Source: Hofstenia miamia
Taxonomy: Eukaryota > Xenacoelomorpha > Acoela
Length of the DNA: 64,000 bases
Direction: 5' to 3'
Assembly (NCBI GenBank): GCA_004352715.1
Contig: SCFE01000097.1
Coordinates: forward strand, 29,545-93,544
How positions within the stretch are numbered: the stretch's first letter is position 1; every line of letters starts with the position of its first letter. A program made the position numbers and the translations under genes. The notes under the pieces were generated by a model. That model saw only the letters and a list, made by a program, of their open reading frames with translations. It did no database searches and was not told the DNA's origin. Positions 1-11,498 of the stretch are shown in pieces.

Positions 1-14
1 ATATATATATATAT

Positions 15-1515
15 TAATCAAAACAAAAATCTGAGTTAAATGTTGCTAATAATCATAATCACTAAAAGCCAATTTAGTTCTGCCTTAGATACCTTAAATA
101 AAAGTGGTGATGATTGCTTAATTTCTTTAAGTTTGATATCTCAATATCAGGTGTCTGACAGAAGATAACATTTTGCTAAATAAGGTTAATCTTATGCCTT
201 CAATATATAAAAAGGTGAGTTTGGTGGTGGAAGCACACTTGCAACAGTCCATACTATATTTATTTACTAGGCAGGACAATATTGATTCTCAAATCTGGAC
301 TTGGTTATATGTTTCAGCAAGATTCTCATCCGTTAATGCTCAGGGAGAACATTTTAAGGGACCCTTAAATAATAGCAAATTGTTGGTAATCTTTCTTTTT
401 CTAAAGTATTCAATAGATTAATCAACTTCTAATTATTACAATAATTGCAATATCAATTAAATATTGCATACTCTTGCAGATAGGGTAGAGCAAGTGCTTA
501 ATATATATGTACTATGATTGCTTTAGGCATACATTTCATGAGCAGTGGAAGCATCTGTGCTTCCCTCAGTTCCCCGCTTTCTGGGTGTGCCTCTGGATAC
601 TATGTTTGTAATTTAGTTTATTAATCTTTAAATGTAAGCATGCAATAAGGCACTAAGCAAACTCAGATAGCCTTAATACAAGAAGCTGACAAAAATATAG
701 GTACTACCTCTAGAGTCAAGCGTCATTATATAATACTTTTTTTGAAGTAACCCCCTTTAAAATATTGCAACCCTCTGCTGAGTACTATTCCCTACGGCCA
801 AGGTGTCATATGACACGTTTCATAAGTTGTCCCTACCGCCACCACTAGTTTAGTAATATACATGTAGGTATTGCCATAACTAATTATTACTTGGATTGCA
901 ATCGTACTGTTTAACATTTAGAGAACATATCACTTCTTATATATTCAATTACCGAAATTCTCTGCCAACTAATATCAACTTACATCAGCAAAAAGTAAGT
1001 GGGAGTTTTAAGCAACTCTCTTTACTTGTAGCAGACACAACCTAGATGTTAGAAGTATCGCACCAACAAACAATGCAGAGGTGTTTAAATTTAAAGAGAA
1101 TGTTTTTTGTTATTTGCAAAGTTTAAGTTTTCAACTGAATTTTTTATTGTATTTCAAATACCAATAAAAACATTAGGACGAAGCCCAGCCCAAGCCCGGC
1201 CTAGCTCGACCCAACTTTAGGCTCAACTGAAATCCAACTCTGTCTAATAATTGTAACAATGTATTAATTCACAACTAGTGATTGGTTAAAGATCGATACA
1301 GATATGTAAATATATTTCAAGATGGGGTGCTCTGCCATTGAATAAACCACAAGATTGGGCTGACAAAGTCGATTTAGTTAAATCCTCTCTACCTCCAAAT
1401 GGATCAAGGATGAATTATGACTTATTGCGCGAAGGAGGCCTTTATAATTTAAATTTCAAATCCATTAAATAGTAAGAAAAAATTGAAAAGCGTTATTGCC
1501 ATTTTAATATTACAT

Positions 1516-1558
<43 letters not shown>

Positions 1559-4160
1559 TATTGGACTTATGAATTCTACGACCTTTCTATTTAAAATAAA
1601 TAATGAACATTAATTGAATAATGTACATGAGATTATAACTGAGTGTTACTTTGATTGAGAAGGGAAAATCTGCATGTCTAATACCATAAAATATGTAGAA
1701 TAACAATGGGCTATTAATTTTTAATCAAAATTGGAAAACTTGTATTGGAAAAATATATTCGGCCAACTGAAAAAATTTTAACAAATGAGCAAATCCGAAA
1801 AAAGTTAATTCAAAATAGGATGAATAAATTAATGATTGACGCAATATAAGCACTTAGCAACAAAATTCTCTCTTATAATATTTTGTAGGATGTCTCTTTG
1901 GCGATCCAGCAATCCCAGACCAGGGAACAGTTCAAAACTCTAATGCAAGTACTAAGAAAATTTCTAAGTTTCAATAGATTTTGGAGTAAAGCGTCGTACT
2001 TTTATGCTCTTTCTTTGAGATATTATGTTGGTTTTGATTGATGATGTACCAAACCAAGAAGATTCTACATAGCCAAGGCACAATAGTTCAACAATATTAA
2101 TAATGAACTGTTGTAAAGGTCAAAAATAAATTTATTCAATTTTTGAATACTAATATATCAATTAAAGTTGTTGTTAAAAAATGACAGCAAGTGTATCTTG
2201 AATTACTCTAAGAAAATCCCAATTTTCAATTGCATACACGGAAATCTTATTTCCTAAGTACTAGGCTCCTTTTTGATATATTCCACAGGAAGCTATAAAT
2301 AATTCTTTTGTTTATCAAAATGTCTCAAAAACGAAGATGCAAAATTCGGATGGAGGCTGTTATATAAAGTGAAAAGTTTTGCGAATTTACATTTGCTTGC
2401 ATTACATTGACGATTGCATTTGCTTGCATAAAATCCATATATGAATTGACCAATGTTAGTAATCATACCCTCGTCGCTTCACACGTTTATCTTCAATACA
2501 TTTGCAGGTGTTTGTGATTTGCAATGGCAATCTCACTGTGATGGGGAGCACTTTTGTGTGGGTTATCATTTATGTTCAAATCTTTGCTTTCTGTATGGAT
2601 CTGTTATGATTGAAGAGGTCAAAGCTTTTGAATACAAGACAGACTGCTTTTTTAAAACGTTTATGCACGAAAAACTTCGAAAATTTAAAATGGGTTTTTA
2701 TCTACCTTCTCACTCAGCCCACCTTGCAAGAACTGGCCATATTTTGAATAACATTTGGTGATTAATACATTATGAATTATTTGAAAACCAAAGAGTTTCA
2801 ATATATTTTGTAAAGGTAGAGAGCAGTTGAAAACTTAGTATGTACTTACTTTGAAATTTCTTAATAATAAATTGGCAAAATTATGAAACTCGAAGTAACA
2901 TCGAATTAGATTGTTGTATATAACACACAATCTCTAATATTCCAAGTCCATAACAATTGACTAAAGTTACTAATCATTAATACTAGACTCTACTGATATA
3001 TGCTAATAAATTTTCTTCACAACAAAATTAAGGCAACTCGCAAAAAAACAATTGAAGAAATAATACTATAATAATATTGCGACAAGCAGTTTTGGATTTG
3101 AAAGTAAAAGGTTTTCATGTTTTCAAAATAATATATTATTATTATCTCTTTGATAACTTTGAAATTTCTGATTCCAAATCTAACATTTCTTTTCAAAATG
3201 TTTTTGCTTAAACAAATTTGCAGGCGGCTTTTTATAAATTCTAATGAACTTTAAAATGTGAAAATAGAATATGTATAGTACACTCCCATACATACCGTAG
3301 GTGATATTATTATATGAAACCCCACAAAAATTTAAGAAAATATATTTTCAAATTTCATTTAAGCAGTGTTGCATTTTTCATTATATGTCTTTAATTAGGT
3401 TAAGATGTATGCATAACGTTCTAAAATGAACGAGGATAAAATTTTGCATTACATCAAAACAGTTGTAATTTTCTTTTGATACAAGCAAATTCCCGTGCAT
3501 TGATGCCATGTACATATAATGCTACAAAATTGTTACTGTCCAATAGCTCTATCATTGTGCGCGTTAATGTCTGTGTTAGTGAACAAATCATGCCAAGCGC
3601 TATTCGAATGTTGTGAAATCAATCTACACTTATAAGTTCCCATTGCTAAATGGAATGATGACATTGAGGAAGTATGTAAAATAGTGTCGCCTAATTTATT
3701 TTGCCGAGAAGAAAATACAAAAATGATTTTGAACTAAGTAAGGTTCCTTGAAGAATCACAATCTCAAATTTAAAAAATATTTAAAACATTTGTTTTCAAA
3801 ATGTAATAATGACAATGTCGTGTGAACCATCAAAGATGACATGTTGTTTTCAAAAGTGAAATAAAGTCGGAAAATTCGGTGTTATTTAGTTTTGTCATTA
3901 TAATTTATTGAGAATAGTTATGTTTAATTTATTTAGATTTTAAGAGTAATTTCTAATTAGTTAAGCCTCCGGCAGCTAACGTTGGTAAGAATGACAAACT
4001 AAAAAAATTTTTTAATGACCTTTACAAAGACGACGTAGTGCCACCGGGAGAGAACACTGCGCAAGGATTGGCTTGATAAATGAACTAGTTTTGTCACTAA
4101 AAATAAAATTTCAAGCGTTTTCCACCTAATCGGGGGTGGGGGTTCCATGAACAGTATAGA
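15..4160. other. AT-rich stretch without a recognised gene
   Basis: The sequence is AT-rich, with no family-level match that I can make. Short open frames exist at 173-421, 1279-1470 and 2453-2761. The one at 1279-1470 (+) has the most protein-like composition, with W, P, D and G spread evenly, but it ends without a splice donor and matches nothing I know. An (AT)n microsatellite lies near 1523-1553. Another starts the window at bases 1-14. Confidence 0.4.
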
Positions 4161-4766
4161 AATGGTCTATGATAAATCGTAGTTTAGAGCAGGTTGAGAC
4201 CGCAAAGACGTTGTCCTGGCAAGTGCAAACCCTTTATTTGTTGGTAGTAGCTGTTCAGAATTGTTGGCTTTATGCGATCTATTGAGTTTTATATTAATCA
4301 ATAGAATAATCAAAGTAGAGTTAGTAAATTCTTTTCTTGCATCGCGAGAAATGAAACTACACCTTTTAAACATTCAATTTTGCCAAATGAAAATTCAAAT
4401 TCGCAAAATGAAAATTCAATTTCGCCAAATGAAATTTCAAATTTTCCAAATAAAAATTCAAAGTAGGATTATTTATTTCTTAATGTACATATATTTTTTA
4501 GCATACACAAATTTAAGGAATCGCTGATTGATCATTTGAAATGAGACGCAACAACAGTGATTTCTCACACTTATTTTACAACAAACTGAATTTTAAAATA
4601 TTTGTTATGAGTGCAATGAAATCAGCACAGTATATAAATTTTTTAATATGTAATTTGAAAATTATTAAAATATGTTCAAAACAGTCAAATATGTAGACTA
4701 AAATAATTTCAAAAATATCAAGCATTGTGTATCTTAATTAAACAAACACAAGTATAACATGACATA

Positions 4767-5758
4767 ACTCTCTTTATTGAAAAAGTTCCATGTTTAATCT
4801 TTGAAGGGCACTTGAAAGAAATGGTCTAACATGATGAGTGTGCAAACATAGAAGACTTGGCTGTGCTGATTTTCGAATAGCATAGCATACAGTTTCTTCC
4901 AGATATTTTAGACTGTGTACTTTAATAGTCATAGACACTAGGGGCCCATTCAAGATTTCTTCTTTTCTACCACGGAGACTTTGCATGGGCTTCCATTGAA
5001 CTCCAGAGACTTTCAATAGGATTCAGCATGGAGTAATATGGACCAAAACCTTCAATGCTTGCTCAGCATTACTGTGTACTGGAGTATTGTCACATACAAT
5101 GAATACTTTCATCGTCACTTCCTGGAGACCAATTTTCAAAATCCGCTGTTTTAAATGCTCCTCTTTTTATTTTGAAATTTAAGATCTCTGTTGCTGTCAT
5201 TCCAACACTAATTTGTAGATTGGCTCCTTTTGATGTAGTGAATGGGATCACAGCTCTTTGACCCCTTCTTGCTCAACCATTTGAGCACTGGCAATGAATA
5301 TTGATGTTAGATTCATCAATCCATATTATTGGGCAACCTTCACTTTCCCGATCCATTATTGATTGGTTGCATAAAAACCGTTTCTCTTTGTTGAGTCGGA
5401 ATTTATTAGTTGAGGTGCATGACGTTTAACAGCAAACGCCATTCCATCTAATGACTTCTAAATAGCTTGTGGCGAGACCTGAACGTTGAAAATATTAAAA
5501 ATTTTATTGGGCATTTCTTGAGGTCATGTCAGTTATCTCGCGACAAACAGCAACACACTTTGGTTTCAGGGAAATATTACCACTCTTCAGTAAGTCTCCA
5601 ATTATGCAATGTTTCATACTATTTGCATAACCTATTGCGTATGCATCTTCTTCATTGTCAGCAACTGTTATTACACGTTTCCTTATTTCATTGGTAATTT
5701 TTACATGTGGACCTCGTCTTGACATTTTAATTTTGTCTATTAATTCCCGCATTTTTAC

Positions 5759-5760
<2 letters not shown>
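4767..5760 (-). pseudogene. IS630/Tc1-mariner superfamily DDE transposase, decayed
   Basis: The reading runs on the minus strand across several frames. A short N-terminal piece lies at 5504-5752. All three catalytic motifs of the DDE_3-type fold can be read in order: IIWIDESNINIH (first Asp) near 5300-5335, VFIVCDNTPVHS (second Asp) near 5075-5115, and YYSMLNPIESLW (catalytic Glu) near 5000-5040. The helix-turn-helix is not clearly readable. Stops and at least two frame changes separate the blocks, so it cannot make a full transposase. This motif order is typical of IS630-like/Tc1 elements in invertebrates. I could not delimit terminal inverted repeats; an (AT)n run follows at about 5763-5789. 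A fragment from a similar family lies at 51835-52150. Confidence 0.8.

Positions 5761-5762
<2 letters not shown>

Positions 5763-5789
<27 letters not shown>
5763..5789. repeat. (AT)n microsatellite
   Basis: An uninterrupted TA dinucleotide run lies just upstream of the decayed IS630-like transposase. It is one of more than ten such runs in the window. Confidence 0.9.
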
Positions 5790-6062
5790 GGTATATTCAG
5801 AACATTATTATTACTATAATTTATATTAAGAAATTAAGAATTAGGTTAGGTTTTAGCATTATTATTAGGAAATAATTTGTTTGGTCGTGATTGCAATAAT
5901 AACCCTAGTTGAAAAATCTTTAAAAACTTTGCAGAAACTTCAATTACACTAAAATCTTTGAAGAAAAGTAATTTTATACTTTAAGATCATCAATTATGCT
6001 CAATTCTTAAAAGATGTTTAAAGAAATAAATTTCTTGTTAAAAATCAAAGAATTTGCAGATG

Positions 6063-6068
6063 TTTATT
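6063..6068 (-). terminator. Possible polyadenylation signal of the CDK9-like gene
   Basis: AATAAA reads on the minus strand about 220 bases after the kinase stop codon. It is the first perfect hexamer I found downstream. In such an AT-rich sequence a chance match is quite possible. Confidence 0.35.
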
Positions 6069-6286
6069 ATATTTTGAACGGTTACGTTTTTAGTAGAATA
6101 CATGTTTCTAGGTTCGACTTAGCAACATAGTTTCTTTATCTAAGTAACACTTTAGAAATACATACATTCAGAATCAGATATAAAGCAACAGCCTCCCAAA
6201 ACTATTTTCTAACAAAAATGAGGAAACAAAATTCTATTTAACAAAATGATCAAAATATGCGTCTTCAAATATATACAAAAGTTTTT

Positions 6287-7501
6287 TTAATATATTCTAT
6301 CATAGTTGGCACATGGCACGTTTGAGACTGGGTGATAAGGCCTTGAGAATTGATGATGATTGTTCAAAGGATTTCTCGTTGCGTTAATTTCAAAGTAAGA
6401 GGAATTTAATTTACGCAGAACAGGTTGGAGTTCACCAGGCATTGGATCAGACCAAAAGAACTCATGATTGAGGGACTCATCAGCATTTAAGCGTTTTTCA
6501 GGATCTAGAGTTAAGAGCTTATCAATTAAATCAATTGCATGATGGTCTTTGACACGTCTAAAAAGCTTTTCCTTAGTTCTTCCTTGGCAATTCTTATCAA
6601 TACTAATTTTCTCGTACAAAGGAAGCTCGGTAATTTTAGGCCAGGTTTCTGGAGTTAGTGGGCCACACAACTGTGTTATTAAACTTAGTTGATGCTGCTC
6701 ACTTCGCCCTTGCATTATCGGTGATCGTTCCCACAGCTCACACATTATGGCACCACATCCCCACATATCCACCATTCCATTATAATTTCGCTCACCAAGT
6801 AAGAGCTCAGGGGGTCGATACCACATTGTGACAACTCTATTAGTGTATCTGTTTGGGTTATCTACTGTTGGAATGCTGAAAGCTCTGGCTAACCCGAAAT
6901 CTCCGAGCTTCAATACGCCGGCTCTTGTAATAAAGACATTAGAGGATTTGAGATCTCTATGTAGAACCTTATTTGAGTGAATGTAATGCAACGCATTAAG
7001 GAGCTGCTTCATGATCTTCTTTATTTCTGCCAAAGAAAACTGCACATTGTTGATAAGTCCAGCTAAATCATGATCACAAAATTCAAATACCAGAAAAATC
7101 GTTGAATTTGTTTTGCTATATGGTGTACCAGAAGAGCGGCAAACTTCGATTAGCTTCACAATGTTTTCGTGATTCAACAACTTTAGAATTTTAATTTCTC
7201 TAATTGCTGTGATTGGGAAGCCTTCACTTTCCGTTTCCATCAATATCTTTTTTAAGGCAACAAATGAAGTGGGGTCATTTTTATAGCAGGCTTTGTGGAC
7301 TTCTCCAAATGTTCCTTGGCCTATTTTAGAGATTTTGGTGTAGTTCTGCTTGATGTCTCTGCAAAATGGAAAAGCATAGTCTCTTGTCTTCTTCGAAAAT
7401 TCATTTGCTAAGTATGCTAAATGATTCTGCTGTTGCGTTGTTGGCTTCCTCTCACTGGGATTCGGTAGTGGGTCTTTTGAAGTAGTGGCCACCTTCACCT
7501 C
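6287..7501 (-). CDS. Cdk9: CDK9-like cyclin-dependent kinase (P-TEFb catalytic subunit), large 3' exon
   Basis: CDK9 pairs with cyclin T in P-TEFb and phosphorylates the RNA polymerase II C-terminal domain and negative elongation factors in the nucleus to release paused polymerase. About 404 codons stay open to TAA. An N-terminal extension of about 50 residues precedes the kinase domain. Visible landmarks are the glycine loop IGQGTFGEV, the lysine in VALKK, the cyclin-contact helix PITAIRE (PITALRE in CDK9), the catalytic loop HRDLKSSN, DFGLAR, a T-loop YTNRVVTMWYRPPE with the activating Thr, and RSPIMQG. The protein ends in a short tail closing with NYDRIY, like the ERVF end of animal CDK9. 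The frame opens with GAG GTG directly after TTTAG, and there is no in-frame ATG before the kinase core. A 5' exon is therefore expected beyond this phase-0 acceptor, and I did not find it. An ATG at about 7533 is out of frame. CDK12/13 is less likely given the size and tail. Confidence 0.92.
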   Translation of the reverse strand, partial: EVKVATTSKDPLPNPSERKPTTQQQNHLAYLANEFSKKTRDYAFPFCRDIKQNYTKISKIGQGTFGEVHKACYKNDPTSFVALKKILMETESEGFPITAIREIKILKLLNHENIVKLIEVCRSSGTPYSKTNSTIFLVFEFCDHDLAGLINNVQFSLAEIKKIMKQLLNALHYIHSNKVLHRDLKSSNVFITRAGVLKLGDFGLARAFSIPTVDNPNRYTNRVVTMWYRPPELLLGERNYNGMVDMWGCGAIMCELWERSPIMQGRSEQHQLSLITQLCGPLTPETWPKITELPLYEKISIDKNCQGRTKEKLFRRVKDHHAIDLIDKLLTLDPEKRLNADESLNHEFFWSDPMPGELQPVLRKLNSSYFEINATRNPLNNHHQFSRPYHPVSNVPCANYDRIY

Positions 7502-7842
7502 CTAAATCAAAGTCTAGCAATTCATTAAAATTAACCATGTCAAGTTTAATCTTCCGTAATAATCAGTTGTTGTATTGCTTCATTCAAAATTGAATCATAT
7601 TGTTACAAAAAAAGTACATGATTTCGAGTTTTGATGATTTGATATTGAAAAGTACATTGTTTGCTTAATTGAAAATATTAATACAATTTTTTATAGTAAA
7701 ACTTTTCTAAAGAAATTTCTTCAGTATCATCGGGTTTAAGCTTTGTTGTCTATCAAATGATTGTTACTAAAATCAAGATGTTGAAATTGATTTATATTAC
7801 GTTAGTAGCGTCTCGCTGCTGATTGTATTGTTTTGAATTATA

Positions 7843-8443
7843 CTCCCTCTGTTGGCCGAAATAATGTTTACATTTGGGATAGACCATTCCGATTATCACT
7901 GTTTTTGGTGAACTTTAAGCTCTATTAATTTTCCTTGATAGATTACGATCTATGTATTACGTCTGAAACAAAAAAATTTCCATGGCTTCGTTTTTTAATT
8001 AATAAGTTAAATTTTTTTGTTGCAGGTACAAACCTAAAATGGCTACAAAAAGATTACGTCCAACTTACCACTTGTCAATTAAACAAAGAAGTGCGATTTT
8101 TCAAGATTTTCTGATGAATATGTTAAGCAGAAATCCGCCCAAGCTGAAGCAAGGAGTTATAAATGAAATTTCCGCTAAATACAACGTGTCGAGAGTCTCA
8201 ATTTCAAAACTTTGGAGAAATGCTTCTAAACAACTTCGAACAGGCGAAATATTGATGAGCATACACTGTAAAATTGAAGCCTCTTTATCTTAACTAAAAT
8301 TTTGTTTTGTTTAATAAATATTAAAATTGGTTTTAATAGTATTTATAAATGTTTTTCAATAATTATATAAAAGTTTGGAAATGTAAACATTTTGGAACAA
8401 AAAGTCATGATAATATGTAAACATTATTTCGGAACAGAGGGAG
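7843..8443 (+). mobile_element. Internally deleted mariner-like element with plant-type (CTCCCTCTGT) ends
   Basis: The element is 601 bp, flanked on both sides by TA (7841-7842 and 8444-8445). The left end reads CTCCCTCTGTTGGCCGAAAT and the inverse of the right end reads CTCCCTCTGTTCCGAAATAA. Both continue into AATGTTTACAT, giving inverted repeats of about 30 bp. Such ends are the hallmark of plant mariner-like and Stowaway elements. The interior carries only the N-terminal DNA-binding part of a transposase (8039-8293); the DDD catalytic domain is missing, so the element could only move in trans. It lies just upstream of the CDK9-like exon. Confidence 0.85.
8039..8293 (+). CDS. Truncated mariner-like transposase, helix-turn-helix part only
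   Basis: This is an 84-codon frame inside the 601-bp element. Its core (KLKQGVINEISAKYNVSR followed by VSISKLWRNA) has the form of the N-terminal HTH of plant-type mariner transposases, where a K-rich stretch precedes an EIAxxFxVSxxTIxRIW pattern. The frame ends after a short unrelated tail (IHCKIEASLS), which marks the internal deletion. TTTTTTTGTTGCAG just before the start resembles a splice acceptor, so the ATG at 8039 is not certain to be the original start. A residual DNA-binding peptide is possible; expression is unknown. Confidence 0.7.
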   Translation: MATKRLRPTYHLSIKQRSAIFQDFLMNMLSRNPPKLKQGVINEISAKYNVSRVSISKLWRNASKQLRTGEILMSIHCKIEASLS

Positions 8444-8445
8444 TA

Positions 8446-9500
8446 TAACATAAAAAGTTACATTTTCTAGTATGTCGTAAATGTTCTATTATAACCTCCT
8501 TAGCAAAGGTCACACTTAATGCTAATTTTGCCAATTAACTATGTAATATTTGCTCTCTATTATCATTACATTAATATTCATGTTTATTGTCACTACGACC
8601 TCTCTAAGTGTGATATTTCAAAAAATATCATCTACCGTGTGCCTATAAAGTTCATAAAAAGAGCTGAGCAAATTGTGGAAAGGCTCCATCTTACATAAAA
8701 ATGGCTGAATGCACGACGTTGCCTCGGTTGAAAGATACTTGATCTTTGAGCATTTTCTAGTGTGCAGAAAACCTTTAATGAATCATTTTTATCACTCTGT
8801 TCACTTCAATCTTTCCCTATGAGCATAGAGAAGGTAATAATGAAGAGACGCTAAATATTTTTAAAAACATTTCAGTATTAAAATTGCTTTTTCCTTTGTT
8901 TTCTATACAAGTTTTCTCTTCCTAAAAATAAGTGTAAACCTAACCTATTCGTATTTATAAAATATGGTCATCATAACATAGACGTTAGAAAAAGAAGCTA
9001 TTCGAATTTTAAATTTTGCAGACTTTATAGAAACACGGTATAATTAGGCCTCGCATGTGTGCTCAAATGATAACTCTGTCCTACTACATCTCCAAGAACA
9101 AAACTCTTGAAGGAATCAATATAATTAAGTCTAATTTGAACGACAGTTATCCCTAATAGGTTAAGAATCGTAGCGCCTAATTTCAACTGATTTTTGCGCA
9201 ATGCTTCATCAGATTTGTTACATGGATGTAAACTGTTCAAAGTACCCCAATTTAAAATATCTCTCTAAAGTAAATGGTGTACAGCAAGACGATACCTGTT
9301 AGGTATCGCCTTGGTAAAATTTTAGTTTATGTTATAAAGAGTTGAAATTCCCATCAACCCCTCCTAAATGCGCATCGACCCCCCTTAAGTGATTGTGGTG
9401 GCTACAGGCCTGTGCTTAAAATTATCGAAAAGCAAATTGATATCTGTCTAAATAAGCTGGCGCCGTACTGACTCAAGCTAATCAAGAGCAACGGTTGTTT
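8446..9500. other. Non-coding, no recognised feature
   Basis: AT-rich sequence with only short open frames, such as 9025-9240 (-), none of which matches a family I know. There is a small GC-richer patch near 9280-9400, with no clear boundaries. Confidence 0.4.
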
Positions 9501-9559
9501 GAAAGTGCAAACTCAAACAACATGTCGCCACTGAAAATCATTATTATTTCGCGTATCGC

Positions 9560-11095
9560 GTCGAACTCAAGGTAATGTTGATTGGATTAATTATCATGAT
9601 TCCCAGGATTTAATAAAAAATTTATGCAAGAATGCTCATACGAAGAAGATAAGGCAATATTTCCAAAATTTGAAAGATAGTAAAAATTAATGGGGCTTTA
9701 TTCAAAGATGTTTAGGAAATCATAAAACTGCTAATAGCAGCATTAATGAATTAAGGAAAGAAAAAATAATTTGCAAGAATCAAATTTAAATAGCCAATCA
9801 CTTCAATGAAACTTTTGCAAATCTCGGAAATTTTAAATTTAGCAAAATTGATAAAATTCAATTATTCACAAAATCATTGTAACTCAAAATTCAGTTTTCA
9901 AATGACGACATATCATGAATTGAAAAATAATTTCAAAAAATTGATGTAAACAAATCAATTAGATCTAATAGAATCCCGTATTTTTGTCCAAAAAAAATTT
10001 ACATGTGTTTCGAAGGCATCTACTTTTTGCATTTAATCAATGTATTTCAGACAACAAATTCCCCAAAATCTTAAAAATGCAGATGTTACACATGTTTTTA
10101 GGAGTGGAGATCATTTAGAACCTCGCAACTATAAGCCAATTAGTATAACTCATCCATTTTCAAAAATATTTGAAAAATTAATTGGTATTCAAATTTATGG
10201 ATACCTTAATGATAACAAAATTCTGTCAAAGAATCCATTTGGCTTTCATATGTAATAGCACATCAAATGCTATCTTATCGATTACAGAAAATATTAAATT
10301 CAATCTAAGTAAGTAATTGACTAGTACTGGTGCTGATTCAATGGGTTTCAAAACTTTGCAAAATAAATTATTAAGTCTAGGTTTTAGTTCATCTTCGGTA
10401 TGCTTCATCATGAGCTTTCTATGCAATAGACAACAATGTGTGAAATTAGGTGAAACATTATCTAGTTTTTTAAGTACTGTACGTGGAGTTCCTCTATTCC
10501 TCAAGGGACTGTTTTAGGTCCCATACTTTTTGCGCTATATGTCAATGATATGTCTGATCATATAAATTCTACTACCATATATCAATATGATACATGTCTC
10601 CTGAATACCTCAAAAAATGCATTTATTTCGAGCAAACTATTACAAAAAGATATAGAGTCACTCTCAAATTCTTTTTCACAAAACAAAATAAAAATAAATA
10701 CTGACAAACACAATTTATAGTATTTACTCCTATTGACAATGCAACGTCACACAAAATTACTCTCAAAATTGACAACACCACTATACATCACAAAAATTTG
10801 GTAAGCTATTTAGGTGTAGAAATTGATGCTAACCTTAATTTTTCAAATTTATTTTCTGCTAAATTGAAAAAAATGGCATCCGGCGGTAAGCTGCTCTATC
10901 AAGTTCGTGAAATAGGTAAAAACTATCATAAACAATTAGTTAATGCTTTCGTACTCAGTAAATTTCAATTCAGTTTCCTATTTCAAACTCTAATTGTTTC
11001 TCAACGAAAATCGGTAACTAACATTTATAATTGGGCTTTAAGAACGATAAAATTTATTCAAAATAGTATAAAATTGTGCATTATTTAAAGCACCG
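9560..11095 (+). pseudogene. Non-LTR retrotransposon (LINE) remnant with reverse transcriptase
   Basis: The plus-strand reading is in pieces. A typical endonuclease-RT linker lies at about 9640-9880 (IRQYFQNLKDSKN, then WGFIQRCLGNHK). The RT follows: NYKPISITHPFSKIFEKL near 10125-10185, a core motif FALYVNDMSD near 10530-10555, the active-site box decayed to YQYDT near 10578-10595, and the post-RT segment YLGVEIDANLNF at 10805-10840. Several stops and frameshifts break it. The pattern is that of Jockey/CR1/RTE-like LINEs; I cannot fix the clade. A related copy lies at 34990-35805. Confidence 0.85.
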
Positions 11096-11369
11096 TTTCT
11101 ATAAAGTATATAATTAATTTAACATTGGGCAGTAAATTCACAGCAATTCATTAAAATAAAATAATGTTTTTAAATTAAATATCTGTAAAGCTAACTAGAG
11201 ATAATATTGTAAAAAGTGTTAAGAATCAAAACAATATCTCAGATTGAATTATAAAAATAGCTTACCAAAAAGTTTGAAATCTTTCAGAGTAGATGTCTTT
11301 GCTTCATAAATGGGAAATTCCATTATGCCAGATGTGTATATTCACACGTGTAGAAAGTTACATGCTTCA

Positions 11370-11498
11370 TGGACAATGTCAACATTGTTATCTATGGCCT
11401 TTGTTTGAGTACCAGGATGTAAACACAGTACTGCCATGTGAATTTGTATACAAGTTTTCGTAGTGTCAACAGTTATCTATGACCACTGTTTGAGTGTC
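11370..11498. repeat. Start of a tandem repeat (unit about 87 bp) running into the gap
   Basis: A block with GTTATCTATGGCCTTTGTTT followed by GAGTACCAGG near 11376-11420 recurs near 11463-11498 as GTTATCTATGACCACTGTTT followed by GAGTGTC. About 1.5 units are visible before the N run, so the missing sequence is probably more of the same array. Confidence 0.65.

Noticed and set aside
6287-7498. Treating the CDK9-like frame as a complete single-exon gene of 403 codons
   Set aside because: The first codon of that frame is GTG, and the frame opens immediately behind a splice acceptor, so the true start must lie elsewhere.
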